DNA of 64,000 nt, from NCBI GenBank assembly GCA_964459465.1, contig CAYWLR010000012.1, positions 1 through 64,000 of the forward strand. The letters are read 5' to 3'. Both the position numbers and the translations under genes were made by a program. This DNA comes from CALAMC01 sp964459465 (GTDB taxonomy: Bacteria; Zixibacteria; MSB-5A5; GN15; PGXB01). Of the stretch, positions 18,324-27,909 are shown in pieces. The notes below the pieces were generated by a model. The model saw only the letters and a list, made by a program, of their open reading frames with translations. It did not search any database and was not told the origin of the DNA. Each line of letters starts with the position of its first letter. Within the stretch, counting starts at the first letter, position 1.

Positions 18324-21300
18324 ATGCTACACAAGATGCTCACGGTGCTTTTAGGAGGGATGCTGATGGCGGTTTCGGTTTCGGCCGAAATCGTGGATTT
18401 GGGAAATGTCGCGGACCCCGTCCGCGTCAATGTCCTCGAATCGAATGACAGCCGGACGGTGATTCGTTTCGATTTGGGGGCGTTCGAGCGTAATCTGATT
18501 GATATCGACGGTCAGCCATATTTTCAGCTGACGGCCGGAGACGAGGGGGTCTTGCGCGAGCGTGGCAACCCGGCTGTTCCGCGTGTCTGCCGCAGTATAA
18601 TCATACCCGACGACGCCGAGATGAAAGTGAATATCCTCGACGCCGAATATGTCGATTATGAAGAGACTCCGGTGGCTCCGTCCAAGGGTTCGATATTGAG
18701 GACGGTCGACCCTAAATTGGTCAAGTATGAGTTTTCGGACGTTTATAATCGGGACGGTTTTTTCCCGGGAGCGGCGGCCCAATTGCGGGAGCCATTCATT
18801 CAGCGAGATTATCGCGGCACAGTGGTGGAAATCTATCCGTTCCATTACAACCCGGCCTCCCGGACACTGCGCGTTTATAAATCCGTCATTCTGGAAGTCG
18901 TCAATGTCGGCCCGGGTCAGATAAACGTTTTGACGGCGGACAAGAAAAAGTCTGCCCGTGTTGGCGATTTCGAAACGATATATAAAAGGCGCTTCATTAA
19001 TTATGACTTCCAATCCAAAGTGTATCCCGACGTGCCCGAAACCGGGGACATGCTGATTATCACGTACGCGTCATTCAACGCGACGGTGGCTCCTCTGGCG
19101 GAGTGGAAAAAGCAAAAGGGTATCAAAACCACGGTCGTCAACGTTTCCACGATCGGTAATAATTATACTTCGATATACAATTTCATCGATGCATTCTACG
19201 ATTCCACCAATCTGGCCTGGGTGCTTCTGGTCGGTGATGCGGCGCAGGTGGCGACGGGTTCATCGGGCGGCGGCGGGGCCGATCCCAAATATGCTTTGGT
19301 GTCGGGTACCGACAGCTATCCGGATCTGTTTATCGGCCGTTTTTCGGCGGAAAACACGACCCAGGTGCAAACCCAGGTCGACCGCACGATAACGTATGAA
19401 CGTGATCACCCCGGCAGCGGGTGGTATACCCGTGGTACCGGCATCGCCTCGGCCGAAGGGCCGGGCCATTTTGGCGAGTATGACATTACCCACATGAACT
19501 ATATTCGTAATGACCTGCTGGCCTATAATTACACGCTGGTGGACCAGATTTACGATCCGGGTGCGACGGCCTCGGCGGTGAGCGCCGCGGTCAATGCCGG
19601 TCGCGGAATAATCAATTATATCGGTCATGGTTCGACCACGGCCTGGTCGACGACCGGCTTTTCCAATACTCATGTCAACGCTTTGACCAATAATAATATG
19701 CTGCCGTTCATACATTCGGTGGCCTGTGTCAACGGCAATTTCACGAGTTCCACCTGTTTCGGAGAAGCCTGGTTGCGGGCGACCAATGGGAGTAGCCCCA
19801 GCGGTGCGATCGGGGCTTATATGTCCTCGATTAACCAGTACTGGGATGAACCGATGGACAGCCAGGACGAATACATCGACTTGCTGTGCGCCGAAGCCAA
19901 AACCACATACGGCGGGCTGTGTTTTCACGGTTCCTCGCGCATGATTGAAATTAACGGTTCGAGCGGCATCGATATGTACAATACCTGGCATATATTCGGC
20001 GACCCTTCGCTTCAGGTTCGCTCTCTTGACCCGCAGACGATAACGGTTGATCATCCCGGCACGGTGTTTTTCGTTGCCGATGAATATACCGTTGACGTCG
20101 GTGTCGAAGGCGCTTTGTGTGCCCTTTATGGCGACGGCGTTCTTTACGGTTCAGCCTATTCCGGGAGCAACGGTATCGCGGTTATCCCGATTGTGCAGGA
20201 ACTGCCGGTTGCCGACGATATCCTCCTGACCGTGACGGGTTACAATCTCGTAACCGTCATCGATACGGTTACGACCACGTCCGACCTGGCCATCATTCAT
20301 CGCAACCCTTTGCAGGACACGAAGGATACTCTTAACGCGTATCGGGTTGATTGCGAGATTTATACGTCGGCGCCGCTGAACGAAGACGAATTACTGTTGA
20401 AATATGAAGTCAACTCCGTCTGGACATCGGTCGTTCTTTCCGAAGGTTTGACACAAGGTACATATTACGGTATGATTCCGGCCCAGCCGGCGGGAACCGA
20501 AGTGAGCTATTACCTGTATGCGACCAATACCGCCGATTTTGTCGATTCGACCGATACATTCACGTTCAAGGTCATTGATTACGGACTTATCCTGGCGCCG
20601 GCCTTCGCCACGCAAGCGGCCCCGGTTTATGACACGGTCTGGTATAATATGGCGGTTACCAATGACGGTGTTCTGGCGGATGTTTATGACCTGACCTTCT
20701 CCGGCAATAGCTGGGTGACTGCACTGTTTGACGAAACGGGGACGTTTGAAATAACGGCGACGTCGAGTTTGAACGGGAACGATGAGTTCGAGTTTAGGCT
20801 AAGGGTTATCATACCCGAAAGCTGGGAGGATGATTTCGATTCGATAACGGTGACGGCAACGTCGCAGGGTGATGCAAGTTATTTCGCGACGGCGGCGATC
20901 AAAACCGTGTCGGCGGGGCAACCTCTGCCGATTCCGTTTTCGGATGATTTTCCTTCGACCACCTTCGATATCCATAAATGGGAATCCACGTCGGGGGTGA
21001 CAATAACCACGCAGGGACTGAACATTCCTACTCCGCCGTATTGTTTGAATTTTGACGGAGCTCCATCGGCCGGCGACCAGCTGGTTTCCGAAAAAATAAA
21101 TCTTCGGGATAAAACCGGTTGTATGGTTCGTTTTAAATATGAAAGGACCGGCCCCGCCGATTCTCCCGAAACAGGAGATGACCTGGTCGTGGAATATCTG
21201 GATGCTTTGGGTGTCTGGCATGAGATTGGACGCCTCTATGGCAGCGGTCCCGATATGACCGAATTCGAGCAGGTCGAGATATATTTGCCGGTTGAAGCTC

Positions 21301-23489
21301 ATCACGCCGAATTCCGGGTGCGCATGTATAATATCGCGTCATCCGGGGATTTTGATGATTGGTTTGTGGATGATATTTATGTCGGCTATCCGCCCGATTT
21401 CGAACTTATGGTTTCGCCTTACGCGCAAACCCAGTATGGCGCATCGGGCGAACAGATCGCCTATCAGATTAAAATTATAAATCGCGGACGGCTGGATGAT
21501 TCATACGATTTGGCCGCCACCGGCAATGCCTGGGATGCCGCATTTTACGATGAAACCGGGGTTAGCGAAATTACCTCAACCGGTTTGATTGCGGCCGGGG
21601 ATTCGGCATCCGTCGTTGTCAAAGTGGATATTCCGCCGACTTCAATTATGCATAACGAAGACAATGCCGTCCTGGTTGTTTCTTCGCAAGGCGATCCTCT
21701 GGTTTCTTATGACGTCGGGATTAAATCGATATCGGCCGGACCGGCCGGTGAATTCCCGTGGGCGGACCTTTTCGAGGAACTCACGCTCGGAGCACCGCGC
21801 TGGTTGATAAACAAAGGAGCGACCGTTTCTACCGATGGTATCAACCCGCCCAGTCCGCCGTATGCTTTGAATCTCGACGGCGGTTGCGACACACTGGTTT
21901 CGCAAATTATTAATCTGTCGGCGGCCGGTGGGGCAACCATCGCCTATTATTATCAGTGCGGTGGCGGAGGGGCGACGCCCGGTATAGGGGATAATCTGGT
22001 TCTGGAATATAAAAATGCCTATGGTGCCTGGGTAAATCTGAACACGCATGCCGGGGCGCAGGGTGACATGAATACGTTCGAGCGTGTTTCTTTCGGCCTG
22101 CCGCTGGATGCCATCCATGCCAACTTTCAGATACGGCTGATTTCATCGGGTGCAGGTGAGAATCTGGACGACTGGTTTATAGATAATATTCGTTTGGACT
22201 ATGCGCCCAATATGTCGGTAACGCCGACCGGGTTGAATCATTGGCTTTTGGTCGGGCAGAGTGCCGACGACGATCTGATCATCAGCAATGCCGGGCCCGG
22301 GACGCTGGAATACTGGCTTAAGACTATGCCTGTTTTCAACCGCGGTTTTAATTATGACCTGCTAAACAGTCTGGGCGACGTCGAACCGGCGCGCCGCGAA
22401 TACAGCGAGGAATTTCTGGCCTACGATGATGTCAAGGGAGGCGATGACCCCCGTCAGGGACATCCTGTGACCCGAGATGCCGGAGGTCCCGACCAGTTTG
22501 GTTATTTCTGGGTTGATTCCGATGCCCCGGGAGGCCCGACTTTCGACTGGATTGATATATCGTCTTCCGGCATCGATATCACGGCCGGGTTAAAGGATGA
22601 CAATTATATCGGTCCGTTTGAGCTCGGTTTTGAATTTCCGTATTATGGCTTGACGTATGACAAGATTTATGTCGCCTCCAATGGTATGATCGGGTTCGAT
22701 TCGACCGGGTTGAAGACAAGGCTTAAAAAACCGATTCCAACCGACTCCGTGCCCAACAATATGATTTGCTGGTTGTGGGACGACCTCAATCCGGTCGACG
22801 CCGACGTTCCCGAAGCCCGCGTCTATATGGATACGACCGGCGGCCAGTGTGTTATCATGTTCCATAATTATCCGGAGTATGGGGCAATGGCCGGGGACGT
22901 TATCAATGCCGAAGTTATCCTGATGCCGGATGGTTCGATAAAGATACAATATCTTGATTTCGCCAGCGGCTTCGATGCGGCTTCGGCCACGATCGGTATT
23001 GAGAACGCTGACGGTACCGACGGACTGGAAGTGGCGTATTTGACCAATTATGTTCATGCCAACCTGGCCCTTCAGTTCTACTGCCCGTCGCAGTGGCTGA
23101 CGCTTGATGTCACCGACGGTTTTGTGGCGCCCGGCGAAGCGGACACGATTCAATATCATATTTCCACCGAGGGGCTCGACACCGGGGTGTATGTTACCAA
23201 TGTCTGCATAACCAGTAATGACCCCACACCGGGAAAGAGCAGTTACCTTTTAACCGCACAATTAACCGTGGGTACTGAACCGCCCTGGATATGCGGTGAC
23301 GCCGATGATTCCGGGGATATCAACCTTCTGGATGTTCTGGTGATAATTGAATATGTTTATAACGAGGGTCAGGAGCCGGCCAATTTTGAAGCGGCCGATG
23401 TCGATGGTTCGGGGGGATTGAACCTGCTGGATGTCCTGACGCTGATAGATTTCATATATAACGAGGGACCGGAGCCAACTTGTCCATAA
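18324..23489 (+). CDS. Gingipain-like (C25) cysteine protease with MAM-like/Ig domains and dockerin
   Basis: Very large exported protein, 1721 residues. The signal peptide is near MLHKMLTVLLGGMLMAVSVSA. A propeptide-like domain covers about 20-230. The peptidase C25 domain (about 235-560) has the catalytic His435 in NYIGHGS and Cys468 in HSVACVNGNF, with the upstream WVLLVGDA strand. It is followed by Ig-like domains and two copies of a unit that combines a CARDB/Ig-like strand set with a lectin/MAM-like domain (first near 865-1040, second near 1140-1295; compare LPIPFSDDFPSTTFDIHKW with GEFPWADLFEELTLGAPRW). A further beta domain and a C-terminal dockerin (DADDSGDINLLDVL, DVDGSGGLNLLDVL) complete it. 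Gingipains usually carry a T9SS tag; here a dockerin takes that place. It starts 71 bases after the C1A protease gene and may be cotranscribed. Confidence 0.88.
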   Translation: MLHKMLTVLLGGMLMAVSVSAEIVDLGNVADPVRVNVLESNDSRTVIRFDLGAFERNLIDIDGQPYFQLTAGDEGVLRERGNPAVPRVCRSIIIPDDAEMKVNILDAEYVDYEETPVAPSKGSILRTVDPKLVKYEFSDVYNRDGFFPGAAAQLREPFIQRDYRGTVVEIYPFHYNPASRTLRVYKSVILEVVNVGPGQINVLTADKKKSARVGDFETIYKRRFINYDFQSKVYPDVPETGDMLIITYASFNATVAPLAEWKKQKGIKTTVVNVSTIGNNYTSIYNFIDAFYDSTNLAWVLLVGDAAQVATGSSGGGGADPKYALVSGTDSYPDLFIGRFSAENTTQVQTQVDRTITYERDHPGSGWYTRGTGIASAEGPGHFGEYDITHMNYIRNDLLAYNYTLVDQIYDPGATASAVSAAVNAGRGIINYIGHGSTTAWSTTGFSNTHVNALTNNNMLPFIHSVACVNGNFTSSTCFGEAWLRATNGSSPSGAIGAYMSSINQYWDEPMDSQDEYIDLLCAEAKTTYGGLCFHGSSRMIEINGSSGIDMYNTWHIFGDPSLQVRSLDPQTITVDHPGTVFFVADEYTVDVGVEGALCALYGDGVLYGSAYSGSNGIAVIPIVQELPVADDILLTVTGYNLVTVIDTVTTTSDLAIIHRNPLQDTKDTLNAYRVDCEIYTSAPLNEDELLLKYEVNSVWTSVVLSEGLTQGTYYGMIPAQPAGTEVSYYLYATNTADFVDSTDTFTFKVIDYGLILAPAFATQAAPVYDTVWYNMAVTNDGVLADVYDLTFSGNSWVTALFDETGTFEITATSSLNGNDEFEFRLRVIIPESWEDDFDSITVTATSQGDASYFATAAIKTVSAGQPLPIPFSDDFPSTTFDIHKWESTSGVTITTQGLNIPTPPYCLNFDGAPSAGDQLVSEKINLRDKTGCMVRFKYERTGPADSPETGDDLVVEYLDALGVWHEIGRLYGSGPDMTEFEQVEIYLPVEAHHAEFRVRMYNIASSGDFDDWFVDDIYVGYPPDFELMVSPYAQTQYGASGEQIAYQIKIINRGRLDDSYDLAATGNAWDAAFYDETGVSEITSTGLIAAGDSASVVVKVDIPPTSIMHNEDNAVLVVSSQGDPLVSYDVGIKSISAGPAGEFPWADLFEELTLGAPRWLINKGATVSTDGINPPSPPYALNLDGGCDTLVSQIINLSAAGGATIAYYYQCGGGGATPGIGDNLVLEYKNAYGAWVNLNTHAGAQGDMNTFERVSFGLPLDAIHANFQIRLISSGAGENLDDWFIDNIRLDYAPNMSVTPTGLNHWLLVGQSADDDLIISNAGPGTLEYWLKTMPVFNRGFNYDLLNSLGDVEPARREYSEEFLAYDDVKGGDDPRQGHPVTRDAGGPDQFGYFWVDSDAPGGPTFDWIDISSSGIDITAGLKDDNYIGPFELGFEFPYYGLTYDKIYVASNGMIGFDSTGLKTRLKKPIPTDSVPNNMICWLWDDLNPVDADVPEARVYMDTTGGQCVIMFHNYPEYGAMAGDVINAEVILMPDGSIKIQYLDFASGFDAASATIGIENADGTDGLEVAYLTNYVHANLALQFYCPSQWLTLDVTDGFVAPGEADTIQYHISTEGLDTGVYVTNVCITSNDPTPGKSSYLLTAQLTVGTEPPWICGDADDSGDINLLDVLVIIEYVYNEGQEPANFEAADVDGSGGLNLLDVLTLIDFIYNEGPEPTCP

Positions 23490-23511
23490 TCACACCGGTC
23501 CGGGAAAATCA

Positions 23512-23540
23512 AGACAGCCCTTCGAGGCTGTCTTTTTTTT
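23512..23540 (+). terminator. Rho-independent terminator
   Basis: Perfect stem AGACAGCC / GGCTGTCT with loop CTTCGA, followed by a T-run. It closes the protease transcription unit and insulates the T6SS locus that starts 25 bases later. Confidence 0.92.
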
Positions 23541-23564
23541 GGCCGATATGTTAAAAAGTAAAGG

Positions 23565-23594
23565 TTGACATTAAAAAGGTTGACAGATTATAAT
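23565..23594 (+). promoter_or_regulatory. Strong consensus sigma70 promoter of the T6SS cargo operon
   Basis: TTGACA at 23565-23570 and TATAAT at 23589-23594, both perfect consensus, spacer 18. The decamer AAGGTTGACA is repeated at 23576-23585, so a second TTGACA falls inside the spacer. The PAAR gene starts about 50 bases downstream, after a GAGGA Shine-Dalgarno. Confidence 0.75.
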
Positions 23595-23643
23595 TATTCA
23601 AGCGTAATAATTTAGCACCTCCATCAAGTTATCGAGGATTTAA

Positions 23644-24813
23644 ATGGGAAATCCTGCGGCCCGTATGGGCGATACGGCCAAGACCTGCAATGACCCGGCC
23701 GATATGCCGGTGGGCACAGTAATCGGAACGGCGGCCATGGTGCTTATAAATAATATGCCTGCGGCCACCAAAGACGACATGATAGTCGGCGTCGATATAC
23801 ATATCGTCATGGTTCCGTCGCCGGGTGGGCCGGTGCCGACGCCTCTTCCACATCCGTACTGCGGAAAGATCGATAACAACGTTTCATCATCGGTAAAGAT
23901 AATGGGCAAGCCGGCCGCCTATAAGGGTAGTACGGCGACGAATCAGCCATCCCATTTCCCGACGCCTCCGGGGACGGCGTTTCAAAGCCCGCCCTCCAAC
24001 AGGGCCGAAATCATGATGGGGAGCTTCGATGTTATGATAGGCAACGGCGGGGGCGGCAGTGGCGGCGGCAGTGGCGGTGGCAGTGAAGCCTCGGCCAGTG
24101 TGGAAAGCGTTGAAGCAGGAGAAAGACATTGGCTGGATGTAAAGTTCGTGGACAAGGGTGGCAAGCTGGTCGGCGGGGCCAAGTATGAAATAAAAGACCC
24201 TGACGGAAATATAATTACGGGAATTCTGACCGGTCATATTAAAAATGGCGGGGTGAAAGAAGGCAATCACGAGATAACACTCAAAGCCATAACGGAAGTG
24301 GCCTGGTCAACCAAGAAGGCAAAAGTCGGCGACGATATTAAAATGAAAGCCAAATTGGCCGGGGTCGAATCGGGTGAAAAGGCGGAATTTCATATATTCA
24401 GAAAAGACATCGGCGTGCCCGATGAAGCTTATGCTTTAGTGGCGGCCGAAGTATCCAATAATGAAATCGAAGCCCAATGGGAATTCAAGTATAAGAATGA
24501 TGAGGGCGATCCCGGCCTCGGCAAGGCCAAATCATCGCGATACTCCAATCCCATGTTTTATTTTGTGTTGAAGGTCGATGGAATGCAGGCGCGATCGGAT
24601 TTTATAAAGCTGACCGACGAACTGAAATTGACTTTGACCGATGAAAACGGTGACCCCAAAAAGGATGAGGATTACAGTGTTAAACTGGCCAATGGCCAGG
24701 TCAAAAAAGGGAAAACCGACAAAGACGGCAAGGCCACGATAAAAGACGTTCCGGTGCAAAAGAACCAGGTCGATTTTCCCAACCAGGCGAAGGCCAAAAA
24801 GATCCCCGAATAA
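23644..24813 (+). CDS. PAAR-domain T6SS spike-tip protein with Ig-like tail
   Basis: 389 residues, no signal peptide. Residues ~1-135 form a PAAR/PAAR-like domain (MGNPAARMGDTAKTC; HPYCGKIDNNVSSSVKIMGKPAA; FDVMIGNGG) that would cap the VgrG spike. A Gly/Ser linker (about 136-152) leads to a tail of about 235 residues made of beta-rich modules, ending in a transthyretin/carboxypeptidase-regulatory-like unit (DENGDPKKDEDYSVKLANG, then KGKTDKDGKATIKDVP). The same tail module recurs in the protein at 27909, suggesting a shared docking function. No catalytic motif is seen, so it is probably a cargo adaptor rather than a toxin. It is first in the cargo operon; the next gene starts three bases after its stop. 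Confidence 0.82.
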   Translation: MGNPAARMGDTAKTCNDPADMPVGTVIGTAAMVLINNMPAATKDDMIVGVDIHIVMVPSPGGPVPTPLPHPYCGKIDNNVSSSVKIMGKPAAYKGSTATNQPSHFPTPPGTAFQSPPSNRAEIMMGSFDVMIGNGGGGSGGGSGGGSEASASVESVEAGERHWLDVKFVDKGGKLVGGAKYEIKDPDGNIITGILTGHIKNGGVKEGNHEITLKAITEVAWSTKKAKVGDDIKMKAKLAGVESGEKAEFHIFRKDIGVPDEAYALVAAEVSNNEIEAQWEFKYKNDEGDPGLGKAKSSRYSNPMFYFVLKVDGMQARSDFIKLTDELKLTLTDENGDPKKDEDYSVKLANGQVKKGKTDKDGKATIKDVPVQKNQVDFPNQAKAKKIPE

Positions 24814-24816
24814 ACT

Positions 24817-26556
24817 ATGACACAGGAAGCCGAAGCCACAACCGCCGATATTTTGGTGTCGTTTCAAAAGCGCCCGGGTCTTGATTCAGATGATATCATC
24901 AATGCCGGGAATGCCACGCTTTATATGGACGGCGGTAACCGGGCGATCAGGCCCAGCCGCAGGGGTATTTATACCTTCAATATCACTCCCGGAAGATATG
25001 TCAGGTTCAGGTTATTCGATACCGATTATGTTTTGAAGTATCAGGATAATCTCGAGCTGGAAGATACCAATCTGGCACCGCTCCGCGTCCGGTTTTCTCC
25101 CGACTCGCATAAATTTTTGTCTGCCTGGCAAACGCTGGGTTCCATTACGGGACAGGAAACGGCGGGCAGTTTATTCACCGATGCCAATCTTGGAGCCGTC
25201 CAAAGGCGGTTGCAATTGCTGGGGTATTATCCCGGGCTGGTGGACCAGCAACGGGGAGCCGTCACGGCCCACGCCATTCTGGCTTTCCAGGCCGATAAAG
25301 ACTTATTGGATGATTGCATTATCGGAACCAATACCAAACGAAAATTACTGGATGTGGCGGATGAGCGTAATAAAACGGGGCGGGCTCCTCACGAGACGTT
25401 TATCGTAAGAAGGACCATGGTTCGGTTTTCACGTGCCCCCAGCCGGACCGACCCCGAGGCGACTTTCGGCTGGCCGCGGAGTGTCGCGCCCGAACCCGAT
25501 AATCGCGGTTATAAAAAAGTCCGGACGATGGGTGAGAGGGAATATGGGCCGGCTATATCTATCTTAAGAGACCGCACGTTCCGGGTAAAAGTCACCCGGC
25601 TGAATATATCGAATACGGCCACATTGGTCGCCAAAAGCAGTGATGAAGAGGTGGTTCGGGTTGTAACGGAAGCGTTGCCCAATACGGCCAATATGATTCT
25701 TGAAATGGAATCAAAAAGACGGGTGGATGGTGTCGAAAAGGCGGTTATTTCGATATGCTGGAGGCATGATTCGGAAGACATCGAAATCGGTTCGATAACC
25801 GTATTCGTCGTTTCGAAGATTACGCGCCGGATTCAGCCCTATTTTGTATCGATACAAGGTTCCGGTCCCGGAGCGGCGAACATTACGCCGGCCGGGACGC
25901 CGGCCGGATCATCATCGGCCGCCGATACCGCCGCCATGGCCGGATACAGAAGGGATATCGACCAGGTTATCGGCATCACGAAATCGCTCTGGCGGCAATA
26001 CGGTATCGATTTTATTTTTCTGGCGGCTCGGGATGTTCAGTTGACCCAGCCCAATGCCGGGGTTCTGACGGAGGCGGGATTCGCCGAACTGATACAGCCG
26101 ACCGATCCCTCGCGGACGGCGTGTTCGGATACCGTAATCAACGTATTTTTCGTGCATGACATCGACGGCGGTTCGATCGGCCTATGTTACGATACGAGAA
26201 ACGCATGGCCCTATGTGGGGATTATTCTTGAGAAAAACGCGGCCGGAATTCTGGCCGCGGGCAATGACCTGGCCCATGAACTGGGTCATTTCCTGACTTT
26301 ATCCGGAATAAGGTTGAGGCCTCCGCGGGGGCATGCCGATGACTATCCCTCGGACGATTATAAAAATGACCTGTGGACCGTAGGGAAGCTCATGTATTCA
26401 TATAACCCGCATTTGGTCGACTTCAATACCGGTTATGGAAATCGAAGACGCGGATTTTTGGTAACTTTGAGGAAGATTGACGGTGACCCGCTTGATGATG
26501 AATGTCGCAGACTCCGAGAGCATGCCGTGAAAAGGAATTTTTACAGGGAACGATGA
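24817..26556 (+). CDS. Candidate T6SS effector: peptidoglycan-binding-like domain plus HELGH metallopeptidase
   Basis: 579 residues with no signal peptide, so any export would need the T6SS. An N-terminal beta domain (about 1-110) is followed by a PG_binding_1-like three-helix unit (about 124-182: AVQRRLQLLGYYPGLVD...LAFQADKDL). The middle (about 225-345) is Ig-like. The C-terminal domain has the zinc motif H487-E-L-G-H491, a possible third ligand His506 in PRGHADD, and a Met-turn-like KLMYSY at Met526, as in metzincins. It may cut peptide bonds in the target envelope or in proteins. Zinc-site spacing differs from the canonical HExxHxxGxxH, so activity is inferred. It is placed between PAAR and a HEAT-repeat protein whose ATG overlaps its stop. 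Confidence 0.72.
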   Translation: MTQEAEATTADILVSFQKRPGLDSDDIINAGNATLYMDGGNRAIRPSRRGIYTFNITPGRYVRFRLFDTDYVLKYQDNLELEDTNLAPLRVRFSPDSHKFLSAWQTLGSITGQETAGSLFTDANLGAVQRRLQLLGYYPGLVDQQRGAVTAHAILAFQADKDLLDDCIIGTNTKRKLLDVADERNKTGRAPHETFIVRRTMVRFSRAPSRTDPEATFGWPRSVAPEPDNRGYKKVRTMGEREYGPAISILRDRTFRVKVTRLNISNTATLVAKSSDEEVVRVVTEALPNTANMILEMESKRRVDGVEKAVISICWRHDSEDIEIGSITVFVVSKITRRIQPYFVSIQGSGPGAANITPAGTPAGSSSAADTAAMAGYRRDIDQVIGITKSLWRQYGIDFIFLAARDVQLTQPNAGVLTEAGFAELIQPTDPSRTACSDTVINVFFVHDIDGGSIGLCYDTRNAWPYVGIILEKNAAGILAAGNDLAHELGHFLTLSGIRLRPPRGHADDYPSDDYKNDLWTVGKLMYSYNPHLVDFNTGYGNRRRGFLVTLRKIDGDPLDDECRRLREHAVKRNFYRER

Positions 26557-27479
26557 TGTCACGGGGTCATGGAAAGAACAATTATTTATATATATGTTGT
26601 TGGTGTTGTCTGGCAATTCTCTCGTCGAGTGTCCTGTGCAATTGCCAGTCCCATGATGATCGCAATAATAAGGCGTATAAGGCGGACGCAATGGAATTGA
26701 AAGAATTCGAAGATATGATCAAGTCCCGGAACTGGGAGGCCCTCAATATTGTCAGCGCTGCCAAGGACCCGATGGTATTCGTACCGATACTGGAGGACGC
26801 TTTGAAAAACAGTGATGAGGAAATCCGGGAATTGGGGGTTAACGGCCTGACCATAATCAACAACCCGGAGATTCCCGGCAAAATCATGCCCGCGTTAAAG
26901 GACACCGACCGGGAAGTACGAACGGTTGCCATCCAGTATTTGAGGTCGAATTACAATGAATCAATATTGCGCGGTTTGATAGATAATCTCAAGAATCCGG
27001 ACTTCGAAATACGCGGCGGAATCGCCTTGATTTTGGGGGATTTGGGCCATCAAAAAGCGGTGGCGCCTCTTAGGGAAAGCCTCGGTGGCGATGAAAATAA
27101 GGGTATCGCCCGGGACATTGAGCTGGCATTGGCCAAGCTGGGCAATACGGAATTGAAGGAAAAATTCGCGTCTGGGCTGAAATCAGAATTAGTCGATATC
27201 CGCCTGAAGGCCATGGATGATCTGCGATACATCAACGATAAAGGCTATGCGTTGCGTCTGGGGCCGGCGCTGGATGACAGGACGGTGGCATATATATGCG
27301 GAACCCCGGATAATCCGAGAGAGGGACGCATCTGTGACGCGGCCATAAACTTGCTGGCCAAGTGGTACAAGAAGGATTTGGGTTTTCAAACCTACGAAAT
27401 CAAGATCTATTCCGACGATGAAATCGACCTGGCCAAGGAATTTTTAAATTCACTGGGAGGAAATCAGAATGAAAAATAA
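26553..27479 (+). CDS. Exported HEAT-repeat protein, possible immunity protein
   Basis: About 308 residues. The start ATG at 26553 overlaps the TGA of the metallopeptidase gene (ATGA), so translation is coupled. The N-terminus is a hydrophobic, Cys-rich signal or anchor (YLYICCWCCLAILSSSVLCNC); it could be a lipoprotein, although the lipobox is poor. The remainder is all-helical HEAT/PBS-lyase-like repeats (DEEIRELGVNGLTII, DREVRTVAIQYLRS, NPDFEIRGGIALILG, ELVDIRLKAMDDLR). HEAT repeats bind proteins. Export to the periplasm plus coupling to a putative envelope toxin is the pattern of an immunity protein, but this is inference; a structural accessory role is possible. Confidence 0.65.
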   Translation: MMSRGHGKNNYLYICCWCCLAILSSSVLCNCQSHDDRNNKAYKADAMELKEFEDMIKSRNWEALNIVSAAKDPMVFVPILEDALKNSDEEIRELGVNGLTIINNPEIPGKIMPALKDTDREVRTVAIQYLRSNYNESILRGLIDNLKNPDFEIRGGIALILGDLGHQKAVAPLRESLGGDENKGIARDIELALAKLGNTELKEKFASGLKSELVDIRLKAMDDLRYINDKGYALRLGPALDDRTVAYICGTPDNPREGRICDAAINLLAKWYKKDLGFQTYEIKIYSDDEIDLAKEFLNSLGGNQNEK

Positions 27480-27909
27480 CCGTTTTCTATTCGACCTCCC
27501 GAAAGGCTGGGAGGACCAGACGGTATATATTTTTGAAGGGCCGAAGGAGGGTGAGACCGAGCACCGGCTGGTGTTGTATCTCAATCGTCATCTTCAGAAT
27601 GCCGATCTGGAAAGTTTCGCCAGGTCGCAAACCGGGCCGATCGTCGATAATCTTTCGGGGGTGGAGGTTCTCAAGGACGAGGACGTCACTCTTGAGGGCT
27701 GCAATCCCTGCCATGAATTCGTCTACAAGTGGATAATGGCGGAAAATCTCGCTTATTATCATAAGTACATTTTTGTCATAAGAGACAACGTGGGATTTAC
27801 TTTTTCCTGCCGTTTTACTAAGATGACCTACAAACTGCTCGGGCACCAGATGAACGAAGTGGTCGAAGCGCTGGTGCCGGGGACTTATCAGCCAATTGAA
27901 GAGGAATAA
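27469..27909 (+). CDS. DUF1795/DcrB-like protein, candidate Eag-type effector chaperone
   Basis: 146 residues, cytoplasmic. It starts with LFDLPKGWEDQTVYIFEGP, matching the opening of DUF1795 proteins, and has the family's alternating long strands to VVEALVPGTYQPIEEE. DUF1795 includes the Eag chaperones that hold hydrophobic helices of T6SS effectors before loading. Overlaps with both neighbours (11 bases with the HEAT gene, TAATG with the next) place it tightly in the cargo operon, and the operon encodes one protein with several membrane helices (28966-31458), its likely client. A role as a chaperone is inferred from family and context. Confidence 0.7.
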   Translation: MKNNRFLFDLPKGWEDQTVYIFEGPKEGETEHRLVLYLNRHLQNADLESFARSQTGPIVDNLSGVEVLKDEDVTLEGCNPCHEFVYKWIMAENLAYYHKYIFVIRDNVGFTFSCRFTKMTYKLLGHQMNEVVEALVPGTYQPIEEE

